From positions 1 to 64,000 of the forward strand of contig NZ_JAGEOJ010000011.1 in assembly GCF_017573505.1 (NCBI RefSeq): a stretch of 64,000 nt of DNA, given 5' to 3'. The position numbers and the translations under genes are program-made. Shown in pieces: positions 33,729 through 42,686 of the stretch (the stretch's first letter is position 1; each line of letters opens with the position of its first letter). The notes beneath the pieces are model-generated. The model made no database searches and was not told where the DNA came from. It saw nothing but the letters and a program-made list of their open reading frames with translations. The stretch comes from Actinomadura barringtoniae (lineage in GTDB: Bacteria > Actinomycetota > Actinomycetes > Streptosporangiales > Streptosporangiaceae).

Positions 33729-35151
33729 ACGCCCGGCCGATCACGCGGCGGGCCCGGCGGCCGGACGCGCGGCTGAACGGCTGGTGGTCGTCGGGGGCGA
33801 CGCGGGCGGGATGAGCGCCGCCTCTCAGGCCCGGCGCCGCCGCGACCCCTCCGATCTGCGGATCACGGTGTTCGAGCGCGGCGGCCACACCTCCTACTCC
33901 GCGTGCGGCATCCCGTACCTCACCGGCGGCCAGGTCGAGAGCGCCGAGGACCTGATCGTGCGGACGCCCGAGGAGTTCCGCAGCAAGCAGGACATCGACG
34001 CCCGCATCGAGCACGAGGTCGTCGAGATCGACCTCGACCGGCGGGCGGTCCGCGTGCGCGACCTCGCTGCCCGGGCCGAACGCTGGGAGGGCTTCGACCA
34101 GCTGATCGTGGCCACCGGAGCCGTGCCGCGGCGTCCGCGCCTGCCCGGCGCCGACGCGCAGGGCGTGTACGGCGTGCAGGTCCTGGACGACGGCATCGCG
34201 ATCCGCCGCGCCCTCGACGAGGACGCGCCGCGCCGGGCCGTCGTGGTCGGCGGCGGCTACATCGGACTGGAGATGGCCGAAGCGCTGGTGCACCGCGGGC
34301 TCGAGGTCAGCCTGGTCGACGCCGCGCCGCAGCCCATGAAGACTCTCGACCCCGACATGGGGGCGCTGGTCGCCGACGCCCTGCGGAGCGTGGGCGTGAC
34401 CCTCTACCTCGGCGAACGGCTGGAGGCGTTCGAGACCTCCGGCGACCGGGTGGACGCGGTCGTCACCGAGGCCCGCACGCTCCCCGCCGACCTGGTGATC
34501 CTCGGGATGGGCGTACGGCCGAACACCGAACTCGCGCAGGCTGCCGGGATCGAGACAGGCGTCACCGGCGGCATCGTGACCGACCGGCGGATGCGCACCC
34601 GTTCCGAAGGCGTGTGGGCCGCCGGGGACTGCGTGGAGACCCGGCACCTGGTGTCGGGGGCGCCGGTCGCGATCGCGCTCGGCACCCACGCCAACAAGCA
34701 GGGCCGCGTCGCGGGCGTCAACATCGGCGGCGGGTACGCCACGTTCCCCGGCGTCGTCGGCACCGCCGTGTCCAAGATCTGCCACGTCGAGGTCGCCAGG
34801 ACCGGGCTGAACGAGGCAGAGGCCGAGGCCGCCGGTTTCGAGACGCACAGCGTCGTCGTCGAGTCCACGACCCGGGCCGGCTACTACCCGGGCGCCGTGC
34901 CGATGAAGACCAAGCTCATCGTCGAGCAGCGTTCGGGTCGCCTGCTCGGCGCCCAGATCGTGGGCGAGGAGGGCGCCGCCAAGCGCATCGACGGCCTGGC
35001 CATCGCGCTGTGGAACCGCATGACCGTCGAGCAGATGACCGGCCTGGACCTCGGCTACGCGCCGCCGTTCTCGCCCGTCTGGGACCCGGTGCTGATCGCC
35101 GCCCGCAAGGCCGCCGAACGCGTCGAGTCCGCCATGCACACCAACCCCTGA
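33718..35151 (+). CDS. FAD-dependent CoA-disulfide reductase/NADH oxidase-type flavoprotein
   Basis: 477 residues. FAD-binding VVVGGDAGGMSAA (about 23-35), the single active-site Cys63 in SYSACGIPY, a central NAD(P)H-binding VVVGGGYIGLEMAE (about 175-188), FAD motif VWAAGDCVE, and a C-terminal dimerisation domain (TGYYPG-like YYPGAVPMKTKL, LLGAQIVGEEG). This is the pattern of CoA- or other thiol-disulfide reductases and peroxide-forming NADH oxidases. ATG at 33718 lies inside the acetyltransferase reading frame, so the two are coupled. Which thiol is reduced (CoA, mycothiol derivative, persulfide) cannot be read. Confidence 0.85.
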   Translation: MAAERPADHAAGPAAGRAAERLVVVGGDAGGMSAASQARRRRDPSDLRITVFERGGHTSYSACGIPYLTGGQVESAEDLIVRTPEEFRSKQDIDARIEHEVVEIDLDRRAVRVRDLAARAERWEGFDQLIVATGAVPRRPRLPGADAQGVYGVQVLDDGIAIRRALDEDAPRRAVVVGGGYIGLEMAEALVHRGLEVSLVDAAPQPMKTLDPDMGALVADALRSVGVTLYLGERLEAFETSGDRVDAVVTEARTLPADLVILGMGVRPNTELAQAAGIETGVTGGIVTDRRMRTRSEGVWAAGDCVETRHLVSGAPVAIALGTHANKQGRVAGVNIGGGYATFPGVVGTAVSKICHVEVARTGLNEAEAEAAGFETHSVVVESTTRAGYYPGAVPMKTKLIVEQRSGRLLGAQIVGEEGAAKRIDGLAIALWNRMTVEQMTGLDLGYAPPFSPVWDPVLIAARKAAERVESAMHTNP

Positions 35152-35168
35152 CCCCCCTCTGACCAGGT

Positions 35169-35609
35169 CTAGGCGTCGGGGTGTTCCACCTGGGCCCACA
35201 GGCTGGGCAGGTTGACCACGATGCCCTCCTGCGTGCTGCGTGCGATCACCACGACCGCCTCCTCGTCGGGGGAGGGGTTCTCCTCGCGATGCGGCACGTA
35301 CGGGGGGACGAAGATGTAGTCGCCCGGCTCGGTCTCCAGGCGCACCTCCTCGTCGCCCTCGGCGAACACGAAGACCGGGTGGCCGGACACCACATAGATC
35401 GCTGTCTCGGCCTCGCCGTGATGGTGGTCTCCGGAGTTGGTCTCCGGGCCCACGTGGGTGCGTCCCATCCAGAGCCGCTGGGAGCCCACGGTCTTGCCGG
35501 AGATCGCCTCGAAGCGCCGCATGCCCGCGGTCTGGGTGGTGTCGGACGTGAGCCCGCCGCCCCTGATGTGCTCGATCCGCTGATGCCAGGTTTCGGTGCC
35601 GTCGGTCAC
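35169..35609 (-). CDS. Cupin-domain protein
   Basis: 146 residues, a single cupin barrel. Motif 1 is GDHHHGEAETAIYVVSG (His62-64, Glu66), motif 2 is GDYIFVPPYVPHREEN. Together they give a 3-His/1-Glu metal site. Similar proteins are small dioxygenases or metal-dependent isomerases, or sensors. The start is GTG at 35609. It is convergent with the flavoprotein gene (17 bases between stops) and divergent from the PadR regulator across a palindrome, so it may be a PadR target. Confidence 0.82.
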   Translation of the reverse strand: MTDGTETWHQRIEHIRGGGLTSDTTQTAGMRRFEAISGKTVGSQRLWMGRTHVGPETNSGDHHHGEAETAIYVVSGHPVFVFAEGDEEVRLETEPGDYIFVPPYVPHREENPSPDEEAVVVIARSTQEGIVVNLPSLWAQVEHPDA

Positions 35610-35664
35610 GACGCCGATTCTGCCATTTCGCTCAGAACCTCCCCTTGCCGCCTGACATCCGCGG

Positions 35665-35690
35665 TCGTATATTCGTAGACGGATATACGA
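35665..35690. promoter_or_regulatory. Inverted repeat between the cupin and padR genes
   Basis: TCGTATAT, 10 bases, ATATACGA: perfect 8-base arms in an otherwise GC-rich gap, 30 bases before the PadR ATG and 56 before the cupin start. It is a good candidate PadR operator. Confidence 0.7.
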
Positions 35691-35719
35691 GTGCGAGTAG
35701 AGGGCGAGGAGTGAGCGCG

Positions 35720-36409
35720 ATGGCGGGCGGACGAGGACGGACGACGCCGCTGGCGCTGGCCGTGCTGACGACGCTCATCGAGGGTCCGATGCACCCGTAC
35801 GAGATCGCACAGCTTCTCAAGCACCGCGGCAAGGACCAGAGCATCAAGATCCGGTTCGGCTCGCTCTACACGGTGGTGCAGAGCCTGGAGAACCGCGGGC
35901 TGGTCGAGGCCGAGGGCACCACGCGGGCCGGACGCCGGCCCGAACGGACCGTCTACCGGATCACCGACGCGGGCCGCGACGAGATCACCGAGGTCATGCG
36001 GGAGCTGCTGAGCGAGCCGGTGAAGGAGTACCCGCGGTTCGAGTCGGCGCTGTCGCTGCTCGGCGCGCTGAGCTCCGACGACGTCGCCGAGCAGCTCGGC
36101 CGGCGGCTGACGGCCCTGGAGCGGGAGATCGGCGAGATGCGCGCCGCGCTGGCCGATGCTCGCGCGGAGGGCTTCCCTCGGATCTTCCTCCTGGAGGTCG
36201 AGTACGCGCTGGCGATGAAGGAGGCCGAGGCCGCCTGGGTCGGAGCCTTCGCCGCGGAACTGGCCGACGGGACGTTCGCCGACCTGGAGGCCTGGCGAGC
36301 CTGGCACGACAAGGCGCAACTCCCAGCGGAGGTACGCGAGGCCGAGTGGTTCAAGGAGGACCAGGCCCTCCATGGACACGAAAGCGAGGCCGGCAGGCTC
36401 GACGACTGA
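35720..36409 (+). CDS. PadR-family transcriptional regulator
   Basis: About 229 residues. The winged helix covers residues 10-90: LALAVLTTLIEGPMHPYEIAQLL, FGSLYTVVQSLENRGLVEAE and the wing RPERTVYRITDAG. A C-terminal helical dimerisation region with an acidic coiled-coil follows. ATG at 35720 sits 9 bases after GAGGA; an in-frame GTG at 35711 lies too close to it. PadR proteins often control adjacent multidrug exporters, and the DrrAB-type genes follow 175 bases downstream on the same strand. Confidence 0.87.
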   Translation: MAGGRGRTTPLALAVLTTLIEGPMHPYEIAQLLKHRGKDQSIKIRFGSLYTVVQSLENRGLVEAEGTTRAGRRPERTVYRITDAGRDEITEVMRELLSEPVKEYPRFESALSLLGALSSDDVAEQLGRRLTALEREIGEMRAALADARAEGFPRIFLLEVEYALAMKEAEAAWVGAFAAELADGTFADLEAWRAWHDKAQLPAEVREAEWFKEDQALHGHESEAGRLDD

Positions 36410-36427
36410 CCTTTGACCACTGAAGAA

Positions 36428-36475
36428 CCCCGGGCGGTGCACCCACTCCGCCAAGAATCGGGCACCGCACCGGGG
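36428..36475 (+). terminator. Hairpin in the leader between padR and the ABC genes
   Basis: CCCCGGGCGGTGC (36428-36440) pairs with GCACCGCACCGGGG (36462-36475) through 13 base pairs with one bulged A and a 21-base loop, 19 bases after the PadR stop. There is no U-tract. It may terminate or attenuate transcription into the exporter genes. Confidence 0.6.
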
Positions 36476-36584
36476 TCGCGACACCACGAGCCGATGGCCG
36501 AGGTGCGGCTTTGCCCAGCTTACCCGGGCCGCCTTCCGCCGATCGGTTCGCTTCACCACCCATCGATCGGAGGAGTACTCCACC

Positions 36585-37586
36585 ATGTCCGCATCCATCG
36601 AGGCCCGAGGCCTCGTCAAGACCTATCCGGGCGACGTCCGGGCGCTGGACGGGCTGGACATCACCGTCGGCGCCGGAACGGTCTTCGGGCTGCTCGGCCC
36701 GAACGGCGCCGGCAAGTCCACCACCGTCAAGATCCTCACCACCCTGGCCCGGCCCGACGAGGGGACCGCCCTCGTCGAGGGCATCGACGTGCTGCGGCGA
36801 CCGGACCAGGTGCGGCACGTGATCGGCGTCGTCGCGCAGAACTCCGGCAGCGACCTCGGCGCGACCGGCCGCGAGAACCTCATCCTCCAGGGACGCCTGT
36901 ACGGGATGGGTGCGGCGGCCAAGACCCGCGCCGACGAGCTCATTGAGCGGCTCGACCTCACCGAGTTCGCCGGCCGCATGGTCAAGACCTACTCCGGCGG
37001 CATGCAGCGCCGCCTCGACGTGGCGCTCGGGCTGATGCACCGGCCGGCAGTCCTCTTTCTGGACGAGCCGACCAGCGGCCTGGATCCCGAGTCGCGGACC
37101 GCACTGTGGCGGGAGGTCTCCCGGCTGGCGGGTGACGAGGGGCTGACCGTCCTGCTCACCACGCATTACCTGGAGGAGGCCGACCGGCTCGCCGACCACG
37201 TGGCCATCGTGGACCGCGGCCGGGTCGTGGCGCAGGGAACGCCCGACCAGCTCAAGGGCGGCCTGCACGGCGACGCCGTCCATCTGGAGCTTCCCGCGGG
37301 CGCCGATCTCGACGCCGCGCGCCGCGCGCTGGCGAGCCTGCCGGGCGTCCAGGAGGTGCGCCTCTCGGGCCGGAGCCTGAGCGCCCGCAGCGACGACGCG
37401 GCCGGCATGGTCCCGGTGATCCTCGCCGCGCTGCAGCAGGCAGGAACGTCCGCCGCGTCGGTCACCGTCGCGCGGCCCTCACTCGACGACGTCTACCTGA
37501 GGCACACCGGCCGCCGCTATCACGACGCGGAGGCCGACGCCGGCGACGAAGCAGAAGCCCTCGTCACGGAAGGAGCGGGCCGATGA
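36585..37586 (+). CDS. Daunorubicin-resistance-type ABC exporter ATPase (DrrA-like)
   Basis: 333 residues. Walker A GPNGAGKST (38-46), Q-loop VVAQNSGSD, signature YSGGMQRRLD, Walker B VLFLDEPTSGLDP and the H-loop TTHYLEEAD are all intact. The C-terminal extension (about 230-320) with PSLDDVYLRHTGR is typical of the DrrA subfamily that drives lipid or antibiotic efflux with an ABC-2 permease. ATG at 36585 has GGAGG upstream. The stop overlaps the next start in ATGA. PadR upstream is the likely regulator. Confidence 0.92.
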   Translation: MSASIEARGLVKTYPGDVRALDGLDITVGAGTVFGLLGPNGAGKSTTVKILTTLARPDEGTALVEGIDVLRRPDQVRHVIGVVAQNSGSDLGATGRENLILQGRLYGMGAAAKTRADELIERLDLTEFAGRMVKTYSGGMQRRLDVALGLMHRPAVLFLDEPTSGLDPESRTALWREVSRLAGDEGLTVLLTTHYLEEADRLADHVAIVDRGRVVAQGTPDQLKGGLHGDAVHLELPAGADLDAARRALASLPGVQEVRLSGRSLSARSDDAAGMVPVILAALQQAGTSAASVTVARPSLDDVYLRHTGRRYHDAEADAGDEAEALVTEGAGR

Positions 37587-38374
37587 CCACCGCCTCACTC
37601 GGCACCACGTTCACCCACACCTGGTACCTCACCGGCCGTCGCCTGCACGCGGTGCTGCGGCAGCCCGCGCTCGTCGTCGGGAACGTCGTCCAGCCCGCGA
37701 TTTGGCTGTTCCTGTTCGGGTCGCTGTTCAAGCGGGTCGTCGAGATCCCCGGCTTCGGCGGCGGCTCGTACCTGGACTACCTGATCCCCGGCATCGTCGC
37801 CATGAACGCGATGAACGCCAACATGTTCGCCGGCATGGGCGCGATCGACGAGATCGACCGCGGCACGCTGAACCGGTTCCTGGTCTCTCCGGCGAGCCGC
37901 GTCGCGCTGATGAACGCCAACGTGGTCGAGCAGATCGTCAACACGGCCGTCCAGTCGGCGATCATCCTGGTGCTCGGGTGGCTCGCGGGCGCGCACCTGC
38001 CCGGCGGCGCGGCCGGGATCGCCGTGGTGGTCGGCGCGTCGATGCTGGTCGGCGTCGTGTTCGGCGCGCTGTCGAACGCGGCGGGCATGGTCCTGCGCAA
38101 GCGGGAGGCGATCATCGGGATCTACATCATGCTCATGCTGCCGCTGACGTTCCTGTCGTCGGCGTTCATGCCGACCAAGCTGATGCCCGGCTGGATGAGC
38201 CGCATCGCGGCCTGCAACCCGCTCGACTGGGCGGTGCGCGCGGGCCGTTCGGCGCTCAGCGCGGACCCCGACTGGGCGTTCGTGAGCGTCCGTGTCGGCG
38301 GGCTGCTGGTCGTCGCGGTCGCGTGCGTCGCCCTCTCGGTCGCCACGTTCCGCGCCTACCAGAAGAGCGTCTGA
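37583..38374 (+). CDS. ABC-2 type exporter permease (DrrB-like)
   Basis: 263 residues with six hydrophobic segments and the ABC-2 pattern (LVVGNVVQPAIWLFLFGSLF; DYLIPGIVAMNAMNANMF; LMLPLTFLSSAFMP). The conserved NPLDWAVRAGRSAL loop follows before the last helix. It forms the membrane channel for the preceding ATPase and overlaps it by four bases, so both are made together. The exported substrate is unknown; multidrug or lipid efflux is usual for this pair. Confidence 0.9.
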   Translation: MTTASLGTTFTHTWYLTGRRLHAVLRQPALVVGNVVQPAIWLFLFGSLFKRVVEIPGFGGGSYLDYLIPGIVAMNAMNANMFAGMGAIDEIDRGTLNRFLVSPASRVALMNANVVEQIVNTAVQSAIILVLGWLAGAHLPGGAAGIAVVVGASMLVGVVFGALSNAAGMVLRKREAIIGIYIMLMLPLTFLSSAFMPTKLMPGWMSRIAACNPLDWAVRAGRSALSADPDWAFVSVRVGGLLVVAVACVALSVATFRAYQKSV

Positions 38375-38409
38375 CCGATGCGGACCCGGGCCTATGAACG
38401 CCGGGCGGA

Positions 38410-39204
38410 TCAGTGCGTGTCGACGATCAGGGTCTGCAGGCCGCGGCCGAACGTCCCGGACGCGTCGGCGAGCTCGGTGTCGGCGAGCGCGCTGCCGCCC
38501 GGCTGGGCCTGGAGGCGGGACCGCATGTTGATCCACTCGCCGACCGGATCCCGGTTCAGCGCGACGGTGAGGTCGGTGTTGATGACCATCCACTTGGCGA
38601 AGTCGAGCTGGCTGCCGACGCCCGAGCCGCTGTCGGCGAGCACGAGCGTGCGGACCAGCGGCGAGTCGTCCTCGCCGGCCATGAGCGGGATGCGCGGACG
38701 GCCCCACACCTCGCCGGGGCCGGGCTGGGCGAACGAGCCCCGCACGAACCGCCACTCGATCGACGACAGGTAACCGTCCAGATGCGCCCCCGGCCAGCCG
38801 CTCAGGCCGGGGGCACCGGGCCCCGGCAACGGCGCGGGAGCCTCGGCGTTGTCGATCGGCTCCAGCTCGGCGGGCGCCTCGGCGATGCGCCAGGCCCGCG
38901 CCCGCACGATCGGGCTGTCCGCACGGCCGTCGCCGTCGCCGGAGAACAGCTCGCCCTCCAGCAGGCTGACCCGGCGGCCGGGCCGGACGACGCGGGTGGC
39001 GACCCGCAGCGGAGCGACCGGGACGGGCCCGAGGATCTCGACCGTCACCCGCGCGACGCGGGTGCCATGGCGTTCGAACGCGCGCCCGATGAGCGCGGAG
39101 ACCGGACCCCCGTGCTGGAACCCTGGCGACCACGGACCGGCGGTCGAGGGGGAGCTGGCGAACAGGTCGGTGTCCAGTGGTTCATAGAACGCCTCGATCG
39201 TCAT
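38410..39204 (-). CDS. Thioesterase-superfamily (double hot-dog) protein
   Basis: 264 residues with two hot-dog domains, TesB/4HBT_3 type: an N-terminal WSPGFQHGGPVSALIGRAFER and RVTVEILGPVPVAPLRV, and a C-terminal FAKWMVINTDLTVALNRDP and GEWINMRSRLQAQPGG..ADTELADASG. It probably hydrolyses acyl-CoA thioesters. ATG at 39204 lacks a ribosome-binding site but TAGAAT on the minus strand (39218-39213) ends 8 bases before it, implying a leaderless mRNA. It is divergent from the DUF4132 operon. Confidence 0.82.
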   Translation of the reverse strand: MTIEAFYEPLDTDLFASSPSTAGPWSPGFQHGGPVSALIGRAFERHGTRVARVTVEILGPVPVAPLRVATRVVRPGRRVSLLEGELFSGDGDGRADSPIVRARAWRIAEAPAELEPIDNAEAPAPLPGPGAPGLSGWPGAHLDGYLSSIEWRFVRGSFAQPGPGEVWGRPRIPLMAGEDDSPLVRTLVLADSGSGVGSQLDFAKWMVINTDLTVALNRDPVGEWINMRSRLQAQPGGSALADTELADASGTFGRGLQTLIVDTH

Positions 39205-39305
39205 AGAACAAAATTCTAGAGCGCCCGTTCAGTACGTCGGCGTCCGGCTGAAGATCGGGTGATCTCACCGCCAAATGTCGGCCTCGTCCCATAGCGTGAG
39301 GCGCT

Positions 39306-42300
39306 ATGGACGCTCCCCACATCTCCGCGCCGGAAGGCGAGGACGCCCTCGTGCTGCCCGCCGCCTGGCTGCGCCGCCTGCACCCCCGGCACGGCGGCAT
39401 CCCCGTCGCGGGGATCAAGCTCGACCGGAGCGCCCCCGAGACCGTCGCCGAGCTGGTCAGAGCGTCCGAGCGGCTGCTGGAGGGGGTCTTCGCCTGCGGC
39501 GGCAGCGCCCCCGAGCTGGTCGAGGCCGCGCGGCGTCACCTGGGCGGCGAACCCGATCCGCTGGGCGCGGCCGTCGTCACCGACATCTCGCGGTCGCAGC
39601 GCCGCGACGCCAACCACGAACCGGGCCTCGACGCCTGGGTGGTGGAGCACGGGCTGGCCTTCGCCGCGTGCGCGTTCGTCGAGCTCGCCACGTTCACCGT
39701 GAACATCGACTCGCGCCGGGACGACTACCTGGCGCTCCGGTTCTGGAACGGCGACACGCCGCGCCACCCATGGTGGACCCAGCAGCGGCTCGCACGCCGC
39801 ATGCGCACGCTGGTGGCCGCCGCGAGCGACGCCGAGTACGAGGAGATCGAGGCCCGGCTCGCCGAGCACCGCACCACGCGGCAGCGGCGGATCGTCGCGT
39901 CCTACCTCGTGCCGGCCCGGCAGGACTGGGCCGACGAGTGCAGTGGCGAGCCGCCGACGGAGTACTTCGAGCGTCCGCTGCAGTGGATGCTGCGGTGCGC
40001 CCTCGGCTCGTCGCGGCTGCTCGACCGGCTCGACCGGCTCGGCCACCAGATCCGGCTCGACTGGGCCGACGACAGCAACCTGGACGTCATCGCGACGATG
40101 ACCGAGGGACTCGGCCCCGCCCTCATCCCGGTCCTCATCGAGGCGCTCGACTCCGACCGGGGCAGCAACGACCACAACAAGGAACGTGCCGAGGCCCTCG
40201 CCGTCCTGCCCACCGACGAGGCGTTCGAGGCGCTGGTGGCCCGGGTCGATCGCGCGTACGTGCCGCCCGTCCTGCTGGAGGCGATGCGGCGCTTCCCCGT
40301 TCGCGCGCTCAGGCTCCTGTCCGCCGCCTCCGCGGCCGCCACCCCCACGAGCAAGTCCGGGAAGACGATCACCGAACTGCTGACCGGCCACGTACTGGCC
40401 AACGCCGAGCTGACGGCGGCCATGCTGCCGAACCTTCCCGACGAGGCGCGGGCGGTCGTCGAGCGCATCGCGGAGGACAACGTCCGCGTCGAGGCCGCGC
40501 CCGCCGACGCCCTCCCGCCCCTGCTGCTCGACGCGCCGTGGACCCGCAAGCGCAGCGCCGCCAAGCCGGTCGTCATCGCGGACCTGCCCGCGCCGTCCGA
40601 CCCGGCGATCGTGTGGGCGCCGGGCGAACGCGAGAAGTGGGCCGACGACACCACCGGCGAATACTGGAGCCCTGTGCCCGGCGTGGACTGGGTCAAGGAG
40701 GTCCAGGACTTCCGCGAGGGCAAGCTGAAGTACTGGTCGAACGAGGTGAGCCTGTTCGTCGGCGGACCCGAGGAGCTCGTCCGGCCGTTGCTGGCGGCCT
40801 GGCGGCCGAGGGCGCAGTGGGACGCGTCCGCCTGGATGAAACCGATCATCGCCCGCTTCGAGTTCGAGGCGCTCCCGCAGGCCTTGCTGGCCGCCGAGAC
40901 CAACGCCTCGTCGAACGCCGCCCTCCTGGTCCCGTTCGCCGACGAGCAGGTGGCCGGGCTGATGGCCGGCTACCTGGCGCGGCACAAGTCCGCCCGGCCC
41001 GCCGCCATCGCCTGGCTGACACGCCACGAGGTCCATGCCGCGCGCCTGCTGATCCCCGTCGCGCTCGGCAAGGCGGGCAGGGCCCGCCGCGACGCCGAGG
41101 GTGCGCTGTTCCTGCTCGCCGGCAAGCTCGGGCCTCAGCCGATCGTCGACGCGGCACGCGAGCACGGCGACAAGGCCGCCACCGCGATCGAGGCGCTGCT
41201 CGCGACCGACCCGTTGGAGCAGCTCCCGGCCAAGATCCCCGCCGTGGGGGAGTGGGCCGACCCGGCGGTGCTCCCGCAGGTGCTGCTGCGCGAGGGCGGG
41301 CAGGCCCTGCCGGACGCCGCGGCCGCGCACCTCATCACCATGCTGGCGATGTCCAAGCCCGGCGACGTCTACGCCGGGCTCGACGTGGTCGGCGACCTGG
41401 CCACCCCGGAGTCGCTGGCCGACTTCTCGTGGGGCCTGTTCCAGCGGTGGCAGGCGTCCGGCGGCCCGTCCAAGGAGAGCTGGGCGATGACGCAGCTCGG
41501 CTGGCTGGGCGACGACGAGACCGTGCGCCGCCTCACCCCGCTGATCCGCGCCTGGCCGGGCGAGGGCGGCCACAAGAAGGCGGTGAACGGGCTGGAGATC
41601 CTGGCCGAGATCGGCACCGACGTCGCGCTCATGCACCTGCACGGCATCGCCCAGAAGGTGAAGTTCAAGGGCCTCAAGACCAAGGCCCAGGAGAAGATCG
41701 ACCAGGTGGCGGCCGACCTCGGCCTCACCCCCGAACGCCTCGCCGACCGGCTGGTGCCCGACTTCGGCCTCGAAGTCGATGGCACGCTCACCCTCGACTA
41801 TGGCCCGCGCCGCTTCACGGTCGGCTTCGACGAGCATCTGAAGCCGTTCGTCGCCGACGAGGACGGCAAGCCGCGCAAGGCGCTGCCCAAACCGGGCGCC
41901 AAGGACGACGCCGAGCTGGCCCCCGCCGCCTACAAGGCGTTCTCCGCGCTGAAGAAGGACGTCCGCTCCGTCGCCGCCGACCAGGTCTCCCGCCTGGAGA
42001 ACGCGATGGTGAGCCGGCGCCGCTGGACCGCCGCCGAGTTCCGCGACCTGTTCGTGGTCCACCCGCTGCTCTGGCACATCGTGCGCCGCCTGGTCTGGCT
42101 CGCCGAGGACGGCGGCAAGACGACCACGTTCCGGATCGCCGAGGACCGTACGGCGGCCGACGTCGACGACGAGATCGTCACGGTCCCCGACTCGGCCGAG
42201 ATCGGCATCGCCCACCCGCTCGACCTCGGCGCCGACCTGGAGGCCTGGTCGGAGGTGTTCGCCGACTACGAGATCCTCCAGCCGTTCCCCCAGCTCGGCC

Positions 42301-42683
42301 GCCCGGTCCACGCGCTGACCGATGAGGAGGCCGAGAGCGGGCGGCTGACCCGCTTCGAGGGGCTGACGGTGCCGTTCGGCGACGTCCTGGCGCTGATGAA
42401 GCACGGCTGGGAGCGCGGCGTCCCGCTGGACGCGGGCGTCGAACGCTGGATCTCGCGCCGCGTTCCCGGCAACCGCCACGTCGTCATCGACCTCGATCCG
42501 GGCTTCGCCGTGGGCCTGCTCACCGAGTTCCCCGAGCAGAAGCTCGACTACGTCTGGCTCGCCGACAAACCGAACGACTACCACCCCCGCGTGGGCACCC
42601 GGCTCCGGTTCGGCGACCTCGATCCGGTGACGGCCAGCGAGATCCTCGCCGACCTGACCGCGCTCGCCGACGTGGCCCGCTGA
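39306..42683 (+). CDS. DUF4132 (MolR/YehI-like) protein, first paralogue
   Basis: 1,125 residues. Most of the protein is helical and HEAT-like (for example WADDSNLDVIATMTEGLGPALIPVLIEAL and repeated LL..L.R.G patterns). The C-terminal DUF4132 region, about 870-1000, includes YKAFSALKKDVRSVAADQ, MVSRRRWTAAEFRDLFVVHP and DYEILQPFPQLGRPV. The family occurs with MoxR ATPases and VWA proteins; no biochemical activity is known to me. A -10 like TAGCGT lies 8 bases before the ATG, so the operon may start leaderless. It heads a six-gene co-directional set. Confidence 0.85.
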   Translation: MDAPHISAPEGEDALVLPAAWLRRLHPRHGGIPVAGIKLDRSAPETVAELVRASERLLEGVFACGGSAPELVEAARRHLGGEPDPLGAAVVTDISRSQRRDANHEPGLDAWVVEHGLAFAACAFVELATFTVNIDSRRDDYLALRFWNGDTPRHPWWTQQRLARRMRTLVAAASDAEYEEIEARLAEHRTTRQRRIVASYLVPARQDWADECSGEPPTEYFERPLQWMLRCALGSSRLLDRLDRLGHQIRLDWADDSNLDVIATMTEGLGPALIPVLIEALDSDRGSNDHNKERAEALAVLPTDEAFEALVARVDRAYVPPVLLEAMRRFPVRALRLLSAASAAATPTSKSGKTITELLTGHVLANAELTAAMLPNLPDEARAVVERIAEDNVRVEAAPADALPPLLLDAPWTRKRSAAKPVVIADLPAPSDPAIVWAPGEREKWADDTTGEYWSPVPGVDWVKEVQDFREGKLKYWSNEVSLFVGGPEELVRPLLAAWRPRAQWDASAWMKPIIARFEFEALPQALLAAETNASSNAALLVPFADEQVAGLMAGYLARHKSARPAAIAWLTRHEVHAARLLIPVALGKAGRARRDAEGALFLLAGKLGPQPIVDAAREHGDKAATAIEALLATDPLEQLPAKIPAVGEWADPAVLPQVLLREGGQALPDAAAAHLITMLAMSKPGDVYAGLDVVGDLATPESLADFSWGLFQRWQASGGPSKESWAMTQLGWLGDDETVRRLTPLIRAWPGEGGHKKAVNGLEILAEIGTDVALMHLHGIAQKVKFKGLKTKAQEKIDQVAADLGLTPERLADRLVPDFGLEVDGTLTLDYGPRRFTVGFDEHLKPFVADEDGKPRKALPKPGAKDDAELAPAAYKAFSALKKDVRSVAADQVSRLENAMVSRRRWTAAEFRDLFVVHPLLWHIVRRLVWLAEDGGKTTTFRIAEDRTAADVDDEIVTVPDSAEIGIAHPLDLGADLEAWSEVFADYEILQPFPQLGRPVHALTDEEAESGRLTRFEGLTVPFGDVLALMKHGWERGVPLDAGVERWISRRVPGNRHVVIDLDPGFAVGLLTEFPEQKLDYVWLADKPNDYHPRVGTRLRFGDLDPVTASEILADLTALADVAR

Positions 42684-42686
42684 CAG

